From: Acidobacteriota bacterium
GTDB taxonomy: Bacteria; Acidobacteriota; Blastocatellia; Pyrinomonadales; Pyrinomonadaceae
Direction of reading: 5' to 3'
DNA length: 64,000 nt
Assembly (NCBI GenBank): GCA_020199835.1
Contig: JAIVJV010000004.1
Coordinates: 62,001-126,000 of the forward strand
Positions 1 to 9,035 of the stretch are shown here, piece after piece; the stretch's first letter is position 1, and every line of letters begins with the position of its first letter. The notes under the pieces were generated by a model. It was not told the DNA's origin, did not search any database, and saw nothing but the letters and a program-made list of their open reading frames with translations. The position numbers were made by a program, and so were the translations under genes.

Positions 1-5
1 GGAAC

Positions 6-40
6 AGCGTGGCATTTTTTGCTTCCAAAAACGCCACGCT
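6..40. terminator. Hairpin, probable bidirectional terminator
   Basis: A 14-base stem (6-19 against 27-40) with one mismatch closes a 7-base loop. It begins AGCGTGGC and carries an A/T run on each side of the loop. It lies 35 bases beyond the stop of the minus-strand haloperoxidase gene, so it could end that transcript or one arriving from the left. An outer GGAAC (1-5) and GTTCC (56-60) also pair. Confidence 0.55.
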
Positions 41-74
41 GGACTAACCGAATTTGTTCCAGCGAGCCAACTTG

Positions 75-1415
75 CTAGTGCGATTTTGATCGTTTTCGCA
101 GAGCGTGCTTCGAGACGAACTGCGCGATCTGACGACCCATTCGCGCGCCTGCCTTATCAGAGTTGCGAAAGTGGATTCCCGAATACACGCGAGCGTCGAT
201 TACTTCCTCAACTGCGTCATTGAAAGTGTTCCAGCTACGAGTAATGCCCGTTAACGTGACTGCAATCGGCCCCGCATTATCACCAAACTCAGAGTCCAGG
301 ATCTTCGCCATCGCGCTGCTATTTGCGGTGTGGCCTGATGGATATTCAGGATGTGGCGGAGTGGCGACGAATGGTTGCCACGTCACATTGCCGGCAGTGA
401 GATCATTGTCGTCGAAGTCCCCCATTCTGATGGCCGGCTGCGGCCGCCAGAAGTTATAAAAATACTTCGCCTCCCAGCAGGCAATGCTCGCGTCGGCTGC
501 GGCCAGATAGAACAGTGCAAACACCCGAGCTTTGCCTGACAGATCGAGGTTACGTGTAAGCACAACCTGCGTCAGAACGTTGTTCCAAATCGCGGTCGGA
601 GATGCACGCCAGAAAGTCGCGATTTGACTCTGTTCAGCCTTGCGAGTCGAACCAGTGGCTATGCCAATCTGTTTGATTTCGTTGTAGTCTTTTGTGTACT
701 GCTCGCTATCGAGAGCCGGCGGCGGCTCTGGCCGAAACTGTGACCCGCTCCGAAGCACAAACGGAGTAACGTTGCCGAAGCCGGGCAGCAAGGCCGGAGC
801 GTTGTTCAGTCTTGCCCAGACGCCGGGGTCGCCAGCGCCAGGAGCGTCGTAAGCAAATTGTGCCTCGCCTGCGCGATCGTTGGCGCGCAACGAAAGGATC
901 GCCGCCGCGGCGGCACGACCGTACTCGATTCCCGAATCTGAAGGCGAGAGACCGTTGGCTGCTAGTGAGTTCACGTAGCGATCGTCAAGCAATGTGTCAT
1001 GGCCTGAAAACAGATTTTTCAACGTGTGATGGGCGGCTGCAATAGCCGCCGCCTGAGGCGACGCACTTTCAGGCGCCGACGAGGGTGACAGGTACGTTTC
1101 ATATTCGCCCGTAATGCCATTAACGGCATCGTGCACGGCTACGTGAAAGATCGCCATAGCACGCGTTTGCTGAACCGGCGCCAGAGCGGATGCGGGTAGT
1201 AGTGATAGCGCAGCTGCTTGCTGATTCCATTCCATCACGACATCAGTAGCCTGTGCAGGCACGGGTGTCGCGGCGGGTTGAGAAGATAGTCTCGAACAAG
1301 CGTTGCGACCAGTGGCGGAGGCGTCGCTCCACCACGGGAACGCGGTTATCATCGACACCACGATGCCGAGACCCAGTGTTAACTTCAATCCTTTACTTAA
1401 TGTTTTGGCTCTCAT
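75..1415 (-). CDS. Vanadium-dependent haloperoxidase-like PAP2 phosphatase-superfamily protein, secreted
   Basis: 446 residues. A hydrophobic N-terminal stretch (about residues 10-30) suggests a signal peptide, so the protein probably acts outside the cytoplasm. The vanadate/phosphate pocket motifs of the PAP2/haloperoxidase superfamily appear in order: NFWRPQPAIR (K/R-x-RP type), HPEYPSGHTA (PSGH), and a late GIHFRNSD segment in the position of the GxH...D motif. The family either oxidises halides with peroxide or dephosphorylates small molecules, and sequence alone cannot say which. The ATG at 1415 has a GAGAGG ribosome site a few bases upstream. It is divergent from the ECF sigma gene, about 150 bases apart, leaving room for both promoters. 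Confidence 0.85.
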   Translation of the reverse strand: MRAKTLSKGLKLTLGLGIVVSMITAFPWWSDASATGRNACSRLSSQPAATPVPAQATDVVMEWNQQAAALSLLPASALAPVQQTRAMAIFHVAVHDAVNGITGEYETYLSPSSAPESASPQAAAIAAAHHTLKNLFSGHDTLLDDRYVNSLAANGLSPSDSGIEYGRAAAAAILSLRANDRAGEAQFAYDAPGAGDPGVWARLNNAPALLPGFGNVTPFVLRSGSQFRPEPPPALDSEQYTKDYNEIKQIGIATGSTRKAEQSQIATFWRASPTAIWNNVLTQVVLTRNLDLSGKARVFALFYLAAADASIACWEAKYFYNFWRPQPAIRMGDFDDNDLTAGNVTWQPFVATPPHPEYPSGHTANSSAMAKILDSEFGDNAGPIAVTLTGITRSWNTFNDAVEEVIDARVYSGIHFRNSDKAGARMGRQIAQFVSKHALRKRSKSH

Positions 1416-1565
1416 CTTTTCCTCTCTCGGTACTTATAGTTTTGAGTATTGCGCTGCGACGGTCGCGGAGTAGCGGCGCTCATGAGTTAAGGCGGGAATG
1501 GCTGAGAGAAACTGTAACGGGTTGTGGTAATTTCTTCGGGCCACGTACTGACGGGCCGATTTCCT

Positions 1566-2144
1566 ATGCCAGCTCAGCCTAACGAGATCACGCAGTTATT
1601 GGTTGCCTGGAGTGAAGGTGACGAATCAGCACTCGAGCAGTTGGCCCCACTGATCAACTCAGAGTTGCACCGGCTTGCCCACCATTACATGACGCGTGAG
1701 CGTCCCGGGCACTTGCTACAGACCTCTGCGCTCGTTAACGAGGCCTACGTTCGCTTGATCGATTGGAAAAATGTACGCTGGCAAAACCGGGCACACTTCT
1801 TTGGCGTTGCGGCGCAGATGATGCGCCGTATCCTCGTCGACTTCGCTCGAGACAGGCAGTACCTCAAGCGTGGCGGTGGCACGCTTCAAGTCTCGCTGAG
1901 TCAGGCGGCATCTTTCGTGATGCAGCGCGGCACTGACCTGGTGGCCCTGGATGAAGCGCTCACCGCGCTCGCTAAAATCGATCCACGCAAGGTGCGAGTG
2001 GTCGAAATGCGGTTCTTTGCGGGCCTGTCGATTGAAGAGGTGGCTGACGTATTGAACGTTTCAAAGGAGACAGTAATGCGCGACTGGCGGCTGGCTAAAG
2101 TTTGGTTGCTTAGGGAACTCGCAGGGGAGACTCTTCCTTCGTGA
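1566..2144 (+). CDS. ECF-type RNA polymerase sigma factor
   Basis: 192 residues from the chosen ATG. The N-terminus (ITQLLVAWSEGDESALEQL) and the following RLAHHYM...RERPGHLLQ segment are typical sigma region 2 of the ECF group common in Acidobacteria and Planctomycetes. The C-terminal part (VVEMRFFAGLSIEEVADVL, then KETVMRDW) is the region 4 helix-turn-helix that reads the -35 box. A GTG at 1524 is in frame but adds residues foreign to the family, so 1566 is preferred. The stop overlaps the start of the kinase gene, so the two are co-translated; members of this group are commonly encoded beside such kinases, suggesting kinase control of the sigma factor (inference). Confidence 0.9.
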   Translation: MPAQPNEITQLLVAWSEGDESALEQLAPLINSELHRLAHHYMTRERPGHLLQTSALVNEAYVRLIDWKNVRWQNRAHFFGVAAQMMRRILVDFARDRQYLKRGGGTLQVSLSQAASFVMQRGTDLVALDEALTALAKIDPRKVRVVEMRFFAGLSIEEVADVLNVSKETVMRDWRLAKVWLLRELAGETLPS

Positions 2145-4876
2145 AAGATGAAAGATGGCAACAGGTCGAACGGCTTTATCATTCGACACTGGAAAAACCC
2201 GCGAATGAGCGTGCTGCGTTCCTGGTCCATGCCTGTGCCGGAGACGAGGGATTGCGCCGCGAAGTCGAGTCGTTGCTTGCCTATGAAGAGCACGCCGCAG
2301 ACTTTATTGAATCGCCTGCACTTGAGGTCGCGGCCAGAATGATGTCGGAAGAGCGGTCCGCGACAGTCTCGGCAGGCGAAGAGTTCAATCAGTATCGAAT
2401 CATTTCGCCGCTTGGTGCGGGCGGGATGGGTGAAGTCTATCTTGCAGAGGACACCCGACTACGGCGCAGGGTTGCCCTCAAGTTCCTGCCCGCGGTGCTC
2501 ACCAAAGATAAAAAACACCTCCATCGCTTTGAAGTTGAAGCTCGGGCCATTGCGGCTTTGTCTCATCCGAACGTCTGCACGATCCACGAGATCATTCAAA
2601 CCGAAGACGGCCGGCACTGCATCGTCATGGAATACATCGAAGGCGTGACGCTGCGAGAGCGACTGGCCCACGGTCCAACAAACGTTAAGGACGCTCTCGA
2701 TATCACTGTCCAGATTGCTTCGGCCTTGTCGAGCGCGCACGCGGCCGGAATCGTACACCGCGATATCAAGCCTGAAAACGTCATGGTCCGTGGAGATGGA
2801 TACGTCAAGGTGCTGGACTTTGGACTCGCTAAACTGGTCGAAACGTTTGAGCCGGCGGGCAGTGAGGCCGAAACGCGTGCCATAGATCTGAAGACGTCAC
2901 CCGGGATATTGATGGGAACCGTGGCGTATATGTCGCCGGAGCAGGCGCGCGGACTTCCAGTTGACGCCCGAACCGATGTCTGGAGCCTGGGAGTGGTGCT
3001 TTATGAAATGGTCGCAGGGCGCAAACCATTTGAGGGGCCGACTCCGACCGACGTGATTATCTCGATAGCAGAACGAGAACCGGATGCTTTGGCGACCGTT
3101 GCGCCCGAAGCGAGTTCGTTACAGCCGATCGTCATGAAGGCATTGGCGAAAGATCGGAATGAAAGACATCAGACGGTAGCGGAGGCGTTGGTTGATCTCA
3201 AGCATCTGAAACGAGAGCTGGAACTGCGGCCGGATTCCGCGCGCTACAAACCAAGCGCATTGACACACGACACTGAAGCACGCGGTTTACGCCTCTCTCA
3301 CTCTCTCTCGAACAAAAGCGGCCTGATCGTACTGGTCGCGCTTGGGACAGTGATCGCCGCCGCGCTGGCCTGGGCCATGTGGTCGGGCAGACGTTCGACG
3401 ACTCCACCACCGCCAGGAACCGGAATAAAGTCATTAGCAGTTTTGCCGATGAGTAATTTTTCTGGTGATCCATCTCAGGATTACTTCGCGGAAGGTATGA
3501 CGGAGACGCTGATCTCCGGCCTGGCACAAGTCGCTGCCTTGCGCGTGATCTCGCGCACTTCAGTGATGCAGTTCAAAGGATCGCAGAAGCCTCTGAAGGA
3601 GATCGCACGTGAGTTGAGCGTTGATGCGATCGTTGAAGGTTCGGTACAACGCTTCGGTGAGCAGGTACAGGTAAATGTGCGATTGATTGATGCTGCGACC
3701 GAACAACACTTATGGACCGAGACTTACACCCGAGCCATGCGCGATGTGCCGAGTCTTCAGAACGATGTGGCACGGGCGGTCACTCAGGCAATTCAGATCA
3801 AGCTTACGCCACAGGAACAGTCCCGGCTCGCGCTGGCGCGTAGTATCAACCCGGCGGCGTACGATGATTTCCTGCGCGCGCGGTATTACCTTAATCATCA
3901 GACCAAGGAGAACAACGACTCCGCGATCGAAGCGCTCAATCGTGCGGTTGTTAACGATCCGAATTTTGCTGCGGGTTGGGCTGAGCTGGCCCAAGCGTAT
4001 GTTTGGAAGCTGTTTTTATTCTCACCTGATGATAAAGAGTTGCGTGAGAAGGCTTTCGTGGCTGCCGAAAAGGCGCTCGCGCTCGATCCGGAATTACCGG
4101 AAGCTTACCTGGCCCGGGGCCGGCTGCTTTGGACTCCCGCTAACCATTTCCCGCACGACAAAGCCATTCAGGAATATCGCCGCGCATTGGCTTTAAATCC
4201 GAGTTTGGATGAGGCGCGAAATCAACTCGCGCTGGTTCTGAGTCACGTCGGGCTGCTCGACGAAGCGCTCGCGGAATTGGACCAGGCATTGGCGGCGAAT
4301 CCCGCCAATAACCTCGCGCGGTTTCGTGTCGGCGAGATACAGATGTTTCAAGCCAAACATGAACAGGCTCTCACGGCCTTGCGCAATATTGCGCCCGAGG
4401 TCAATCCGTCGTTGGTCGGGCATCAGATTGTTTTTGCTCTCTTTGCGTTGGGGAGAAAAGATGAGGCCTCGGCCGCGCTCGAGGGATTCTTAAAGGAGTA
4501 TCCCGACGACAATCGCGGTTTATTTACGAGTTTGCAGGCAATTCTGGCGGCCTCGGACGGTCAAGACCGGATGGCCGAGGAGAAAATTGAGTTGGCCATC
4601 GAGCGCGGAAGGGGATTCGGACACTTCCACCACACTGCGTATCACATTGCTTGCGCGTACGCCATTATGAACAGGCGGGACCAGGCCATGAAGTGGTTGC
4701 AAGCGGCGGCTAACGATGGATTCCCTTGCTACGTTCTCTTCGAACGAGATCGTAATCTCGATAACTTGCGAGACGATGCGGATTTCAAGGCACTGATGGC
4801 AAAGTTGAAACAACAGTCGCAATACTACAAAACGTTGCTGCAAGATCAGCGCGCTTCAAGCCCATCGAACCCCTGA
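2141..4876 (+). CDS. Transmembrane Ser/Thr protein kinase with TolB/FlgO-like and TPR C-terminal half
   Basis: 911 residues. A family-typical N-terminal segment (1-60) precedes a kinase domain with the glycine loop GAGGMGEVY (92-100), Lys114, HRDIKPEN (about 206), DFGLAKL and MSPEQARG, so all catalytic residues are present. One membrane helix lies at about 391-412. The outer part starts with a FlgO/TolB-N-like domain (AVLPMSNFSGD, then RVISRTSVMQFKG) and continues as TPR-like helical repeats to the end. The GTG start at 2141 forms a GTGA overlap with the sigma factor stop, with AGGGGAGA upstream. It probably senses something across the membrane and phosphorylates cytoplasmic targets, plausibly including the sigma factor. 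Confidence 0.92.
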   Translation: MKDERWQQVERLYHSTLEKPANERAAFLVHACAGDEGLRREVESLLAYEEHAADFIESPALEVAARMMSEERSATVSAGEEFNQYRIISPLGAGGMGEVYLAEDTRLRRRVALKFLPAVLTKDKKHLHRFEVEARAIAALSHPNVCTIHEIIQTEDGRHCIVMEYIEGVTLRERLAHGPTNVKDALDITVQIASALSSAHAAGIVHRDIKPENVMVRGDGYVKVLDFGLAKLVETFEPAGSEAETRAIDLKTSPGILMGTVAYMSPEQARGLPVDARTDVWSLGVVLYEMVAGRKPFEGPTPTDVIISIAEREPDALATVAPEASSLQPIVMKALAKDRNERHQTVAEALVDLKHLKRELELRPDSARYKPSALTHDTEARGLRLSHSLSNKSGLIVLVALGTVIAAALAWAMWSGRRSTTPPPPGTGIKSLAVLPMSNFSGDPSQDYFAEGMTETLISGLAQVAALRVISRTSVMQFKGSQKPLKEIARELSVDAIVEGSVQRFGEQVQVNVRLIDAATEQHLWTETYTRAMRDVPSLQNDVARAVTQAIQIKLTPQEQSRLALARSINPAAYDDFLRARYYLNHQTKENNDSAIEALNRAVVNDPNFAAGWAELAQAYVWKLFLFSPDDKELREKAFVAAEKALALDPELPEAYLARGRLLWTPANHFPHDKAIQEYRRALALNPSLDEARNQLALVLSHVGLLDEALAELDQALAANPANNLARFRVGEIQMFQAKHEQALTALRNIAPEVNPSLVGHQIVFALFALGRKDEASAALEGFLKEYPDDNRGLFTSLQAILAASDGQDRMAEEKIELAIERGRGFGHFHHTAYHIACAYAIMNRRDQAMKWLQAAANDGFPCYVLFERDRNLDNLRDDADFKALMAKLKQQSQYYKTLLQDQRASSPSNP

Positions 4877-4912
4877 AGGTTGTCCAAAGCCGACAAGACC
4901 TTCTCTGAACTC

Positions 4913-6508
4913 TCACCACGCACGCTCGAACGCATTGAAATCTTCCTCAAGCTGCCACTGAAGCCTCGCCTTCTCGTTGGCAGCGACAAACTGCCGGCAA
5001 CTGTTCGTCGTGAGTTTCATCTCCTCAACGTCACGCGCGCACTGGGCAACAGAAACGAATTTGCGTCCGTCGCTCCACAAACTCTCGCCCGCGATAAACG
5101 CATAGTGAAGACTGTTGCGCGCCATGGTCTTGAGTTGAAGATAATTAACGCCCTGTTCCTCAGCCGCTTTGAGGAACTCGCGCGAAATCTCCGAACGCGC
5201 GACACCTTCATCATCCGTCGCCAGCGCGACCGGCACGCCGTATTCGAGATACGTGGCGAGCGGATGTTGCGAACCCGAGATCCCGAGAATCAGATCGTTG
5301 CTCGATAGACAGATCTCCACCATCACGTTGCGTCGCGCCATTTCTTTCAAGAGTTCAAAGGGCTCGGTCTCGTGCATGATGTCGACACCATGGCCGATAC
5401 GTTGCGCTCCCGCAACCATCACTGACTCGCGAATGTGAAACTTCAAACCGTCGGGCGGCACAAGCCCAGGAGCAAGTTCACCCGCATGCAACGTGACCTT
5501 CGCGCGCGGATAAAGGGGTCGCAGAAACTTCAACATCTGCATATGGAGGGAGAAGTTTTGCATGGAGTTGACACCGTCTTCGCCCTGCACCAGATTCGTC
5601 GCCACGACTTTCGAGTTCGGATCATTCGCCAGAGCGAGGCCAGTCACTATCTGCGCATAAACCTGACCCAGCGAGCTGTTTCGCGAGACCTGCGCAACGT
5701 AGCGAATCGTAACGGAGCAGGCCGCGTCCGCGTGCGGCGTGCCGCACTTGAGTAGTTGATTCTTGTCAGCCTCCATGGCCCGAAGGTTCTCAATTCCAAT
5801 CGCGGCGGCTTTCTCAATCCCGTTGGCCTTCAGCTTGCTCAGGGTGTTTTCAAAGTTTCCATCCCATCCGACTTGTTGTCCGATTTGACTGGAAGCCACG
5901 CCCGTCGCGGTGCCATCGGGAGTTAACATCAGTTCGACATAAGAAACTCTCCCGCGAGCAGCGCTCTTCACGGCCTCGGCGAGCATTCTGCCGCTGTTGT
6001 TGTAGGTCGCCGGGCCAAATTTGCCAAACGCATCGAAGAACTGGTCGTGCCCGCTTTGCCCGGATAACTGCCAGTTGCGCATCGACCATGCATCGATCAT
6101 CTGCCGGTAGAGTACGGAGTTTGTCAGTGCTGTATTAGCGGGCGTTTGGTCAGTTTCGCACTTTGATGGCGATGCCGGGACGACTAAGGCCTTAGTACGG
6201 TTGTTGACGCATAAACCTTTTTCTGCCGCCCACTCGACGTAACGTTCGGCGTAGATCGAGCCCGAAAGGTGATTGTGCAGATCGGCGCCTTTCGGCATCT
6301 TCAACAGAAAGGCCAGTTGCTTCGGCGGCGATTTGCGGATCGATTCGAAGTAGGTGGCTGTCTTCTGTTCCGAAGCTCGCCTCGAGGTAGTAATAGCTTG
6401 CGGCTTGACCGCCGGTTGAGCTAACGATGTCAGGCCAAACGACAGAACAACTGCTAGAGTCCACGCGATTTTGCGTCGCAGCAATTTGAATGGAGAGTTT
6501 GTGATCAT
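4913..6508 (-). CDS. Adenosine deaminase-like metallohydrolase, exported
   Basis: 531 residues, longer than cytoplasmic adenosine deaminase (about 340), with an N-terminal hydrophobic signal (about 13-30). Zinc and catalytic motifs are all visible: DLHNH (His78, His80), TLHAGE, RIGHG, the SSNDLILG segment, and ATDDEG. The reaction would be hydrolytic deamination of adenosine or a related purine to inosine outside the cytoplasm, as in extracellular ADGF-type enzymes; the exact substrate is not shown. It converges on the kinase gene with a 36-base gap and no hairpin. The DUF3616 gene diverges from its start. Confidence 0.85.
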   Translation of the reverse strand: MITNSPFKLLRRKIAWTLAVVLSFGLTSLAQPAVKPQAITTSRRASEQKTATYFESIRKSPPKQLAFLLKMPKGADLHNHLSGSIYAERYVEWAAEKGLCVNNRTKALVVPASPSKCETDQTPANTALTNSVLYRQMIDAWSMRNWQLSGQSGHDQFFDAFGKFGPATYNNSGRMLAEAVKSAARGRVSYVELMLTPDGTATGVASSQIGQQVGWDGNFENTLSKLKANGIEKAAAIGIENLRAMEADKNQLLKCGTPHADAACSVTIRYVAQVSRNSSLGQVYAQIVTGLALANDPNSKVVATNLVQGEDGVNSMQNFSLHMQMLKFLRPLYPRAKVTLHAGELAPGLVPPDGLKFHIRESVMVAGAQRIGHGVDIMHETEPFELLKEMARRNVMVEICLSSNDLILGISGSQHPLATYLEYGVPVALATDDEGVARSEISREFLKAAEEQGVNYLQLKTMARNSLHYAFIAGESLWSDGRKFVSVAQCARDVEEMKLTTNSCRQFVAANEKARLQWQLEEDFNAFERAW

Positions 6509-6578
6509 TCGTGAGTTCCTTATCTATTGTTACGCGAAACGTTTTTGCATCTAGCGCCATTCTGATTGGAGGTCAACG

Positions 6579-7682
6579 ATGCGATTGAACACTACCAACC
6601 CAATTCTCGAGTTTAACGAACATGAGGAGCCGTTAGTAGACTCGCTGTCCGCGGTTGTCGTCGTCCGGGATTGCTTATGGGTGGCCTCTGACGAAGTCAC
6701 TAGTGTTGAGCGTCTCTCATCCACTGACGGCGTTACCTTCAACACGCACAAATCTTTCGCACTCAAAGATCTAATCGACCTGCCCGCGCAAGGTACGGAT
6801 TTCGATCAGGAGATCGATATTGAGGGCCTCGATCACAATGACTCCTACTTGTGGCTGGTCGGTTCCCACAGCATAAAACGTAAGAAGGTCGAGAAAGAAG
6901 GAACCACTGACAAGAGAATCAAGAGATTAGCGAAGACGGAAATCGAAGGCAATCGTTTCATGCTCGCTCGCATCCCTCTGGTTGAAACTGAGGGACGTAC
7001 AGACCAACAGTTGGCACGTTCGACGGCGGATTCGAGCAACCCCGACCGCACGTTGAAGGCAGGTCAGTTGGAGGGAGACGAGAAAAGTAACGCACTTGTG
7101 GAAGCTATTAAGGGCGCCGAAGACGGTCGAGGTGATTCACACTTCGGCAACTTCCTCACGATTCCCGGCAAAGACAACGGCTTCGACCTGGAAGGTCTGG
7201 CGGTGAGTGACGAGCGGATTTTTATCGGACTTCGTGGCCCCGTATTGCGCGGCTGGGCCGGAATACTCGAGGTCTCCGTGAACACGGCAGACTCTTTCCG
7301 TTTGAAACTCAAAGATATAGGACCTGAAGGCCGGCCGTACAAGAAGCATTTCGTGGACCTTGGCGGCCTTGGAGTAAGAGATCTTTGTGTCGATGGAGAG
7401 GACTTACTGATCCTGGCTGGTCCAACGATGAATCTCGACGGCCCGGTCGCCGTGTTTCGCTGGCCAGGCGCGCTCAAATCGTCTGACCAACAGTTGATCT
7501 TTGCGGATGGTCTCGAGCGCTTGGTCGAGGTTCCTAATGGAATTGGTTTTGATCACGCCGAAGGAATGGCGTTAGTAACGGATCCAAAACGCCTGTTGGT
7601 CGTCTACGACAGTCCCGGCGAGGCGCGGAGAATCAGTGACAGGGCCGTTACGGCGGATGTATTCGAATTCCCAGGCAGTTAG
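6579..7682 (+). CDS. DUF3616 family protein
   Basis: 367 residues, no signal peptide or membrane segment. The whole length resembles the DUF3616 family: it opens with repeated beta-strand units (VVVVRDCLWVASDE) and has the conserved DIEGLDHND and FDLEGLAV segments, pointing to a beta-propeller-like fold. The function of the family is unknown. An excellent GGAGG ribosome site lies 7 bases before ATG 6579. Convergent with the oxidoreductase downstream, 29 bases apart. Confidence 0.75.
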   Translation: MRLNTTNPILEFNEHEEPLVDSLSAVVVVRDCLWVASDEVTSVERLSSTDGVTFNTHKSFALKDLIDLPAQGTDFDQEIDIEGLDHNDSYLWLVGSHSIKRKKVEKEGTTDKRIKRLAKTEIEGNRFMLARIPLVETEGRTDQQLARSTADSSNPDRTLKAGQLEGDEKSNALVEAIKGAEDGRGDSHFGNFLTIPGKDNGFDLEGLAVSDERIFIGLRGPVLRGWAGILEVSVNTADSFRLKLKDIGPEGRPYKKHFVDLGGLGVRDLCVDGEDLLILAGPTMNLDGPVAVFRWPGALKSSDQQLIFADGLERLVEVPNGIGFDHAEGMALVTDPKRLLVVYDSPGEARRISDRAVTADVFEFPGS

Positions 7683-7711
7683 GGAGGGGTTGAGAAGAGT
7701 CGTTGTATGGT

Positions 7712-8902
7712 TTAGCCGGTGCAGTCTGGTAACGGCGCGGATTGCGCAGGTTCGCGCCAGTCCATCACATCCGGGAAAGAGCCGCGGCCGAAGAAGACAT
7801 GATGCGCGAGCGAGTTGAACATGGGCAGTCGTAACACTGCGCAACCGAGTTCGATCAGTTGAGGTTGACGAACTGTCGATGCAATACGACGTGCCCACAA
7901 CCGCGACGCAAAGCGCGATCGAAACAGTTCGCCTGAGTACGCCTGCAACACCTCAACATCACCACTCGATAAATACTCTGTGACGATGCGTGCGGCGAAT
8001 GACGACAGACGCATGCAAGGGTCCAATCCGCCCGCGGTAAGGGGTGACACGGCGCCCGCCGCGTCGCCGATCAATAAGCCGGTTGAGTTAGCGATGTTTC
8101 TGAGTACGCCGCCAACGGGAATAAAACCTGCGCGTGTTTCGATCTGTTTTACCTTTCGCAAGTCGATAATGCCTGCAACGCGCGATCGGAAGTCCTGTAG
8201 TGCTGGAATGGGATCGAATAATGAGGGATAACCGCCGACGCCCAGATGCGTTTCTTCGCCGTCGTGAGCAATCCACGCGATGTAACCCGGCGCGAGTTTC
8301 GGATCGAGAAAACAAAGCAGTTGCGGTGGACCATCAAGCACGGCTCCGTGCAACACGCTTTCCACACCGACAATCCATTCGCTGTTTAGTTCGAGTTTCA
8401 GATCTCGCGCGACACGCGAACGTGCGCCGTCCGCGCCGATCAAGTAGCGCGTACGGATCGACCGCGGCGATATCGATTTTCTTGGGAAACCGGAGTGGAG
8501 TCGCAGGGTTAGTTTGCCGTTGCTTGCCGAATGGCTGAGGTAACTCGTTTGCGGCAGCCAGTGAACACCAGCGTGTAAACACTGCTGCAAGTAACGCTGG
8601 TAGAGTTGGCCCATGCGGCCGATGCGAAACTCCTCGTGGTGACTGGCGAGTTCCAGCGGCCGCAACGCGGGTGAATAGAGTGTGACGTGTTTGATCGGGG
8701 GTCCGAGGCAGTCGTCCGGGAGATCGAAATCGACGAGCGTGCGGCGCACGAAGATTCCGGTGGTATGGATCTTCTGGTCGAGAGTGTTTTTACGATCGAC
8801 GAGGAGAACATGGAGACCTTGCCGAGCGAGCAGGCGAGCACACTGAAGTCCGGCCAGTCCCGCGCCGATAATCGTTACGTCGTAGCTGCTCCTCATAAGC
8901 AT
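7712..8902 (-). CDS. FAD-dependent oxidoreductase, geranylgeranyl-reductase-like
   Basis: 396 residues. The N-terminal dinucleotide fold (DVTIIGAGLAGLQCARLLA), the middle LIGADGARSRVAR and the late GLLIGDAAGAVSPLTAGG are the three FAD-binding motifs of the p-hydroxybenzoate hydroxylase / geranylgeranyl reductase superfamily. Likely substrates are isoprenoid or polyketide-like hydrophobic molecules, but nothing here fixes one. The start is either ATG 8902 or the ATG two codons later; neither has a strong ribosome site. It lies beyond the S9 peptidase terminator, so it has its own promoter. Confidence 0.82.
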   Translation of the reverse strand: MLMRSSYDVTIIGAGLAGLQCARLLARQGLHVLLVDRKNTLDQKIHTTGIFVRRTLVDFDLPDDCLGPPIKHVTLYSPALRPLELASHHEEFRIGRMGQLYQRYLQQCLHAGVHWLPQTSYLSHSASNGKLTLRLHSGFPRKSISPRSIRTRYLIGADGARSRVARDLKLELNSEWIVGVESVLHGAVLDGPPQLLCFLDPKLAPGYIAWIAHDGEETHLGVGGYPSLFDPIPALQDFRSRVAGIIDLRKVKQIETRAGFIPVGGVLRNIANSTGLLIGDAAGAVSPLTAGGLDPCMRLSSFAARIVTEYLSSGDVEVLQAYSGELFRSRFASRLWARRIASTVRQPQLIELGCAVLRLPMFNSLAHHVFFGRGSFPDVMDWREPAQSAPLPDCTG

Positions 8903-8987
8903 TCCGCGAAGCTCTTTGTATTACAAAGCTCGCGTATGCCAGGATGTTACGGTGTGTTAGGGACTTCGGTCAAGTTCTTTGTGGGAT

Positions 8988-9025
8988 AAAGGAAAATGCC
9001 CGCGGGCGACTCGTCACCCGCGGGC
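8988..9025 (-). terminator. Intrinsic terminator of the S9 peptidase gene
   Basis: A 13-base arm at 8998-9010 (GCCCGCGGGCGAC) pairs with 9013-9025, with one G-T type mismatch and a two-base turn. Read on the minus strand it starts 11 bases past the peptidase stop and is followed by ATTTTCCTTT. It separates the peptidase from the oxidoreductase gene. Confidence 0.75.
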
Positions 9026-9035
9026 TAAAGAACGT

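Noticed and set aside
4880..5755. Plus-strand frames over the adenosine deaminase
   Set aside because: The minus-strand frame contains every zinc motif; the plus frames show no protein features.
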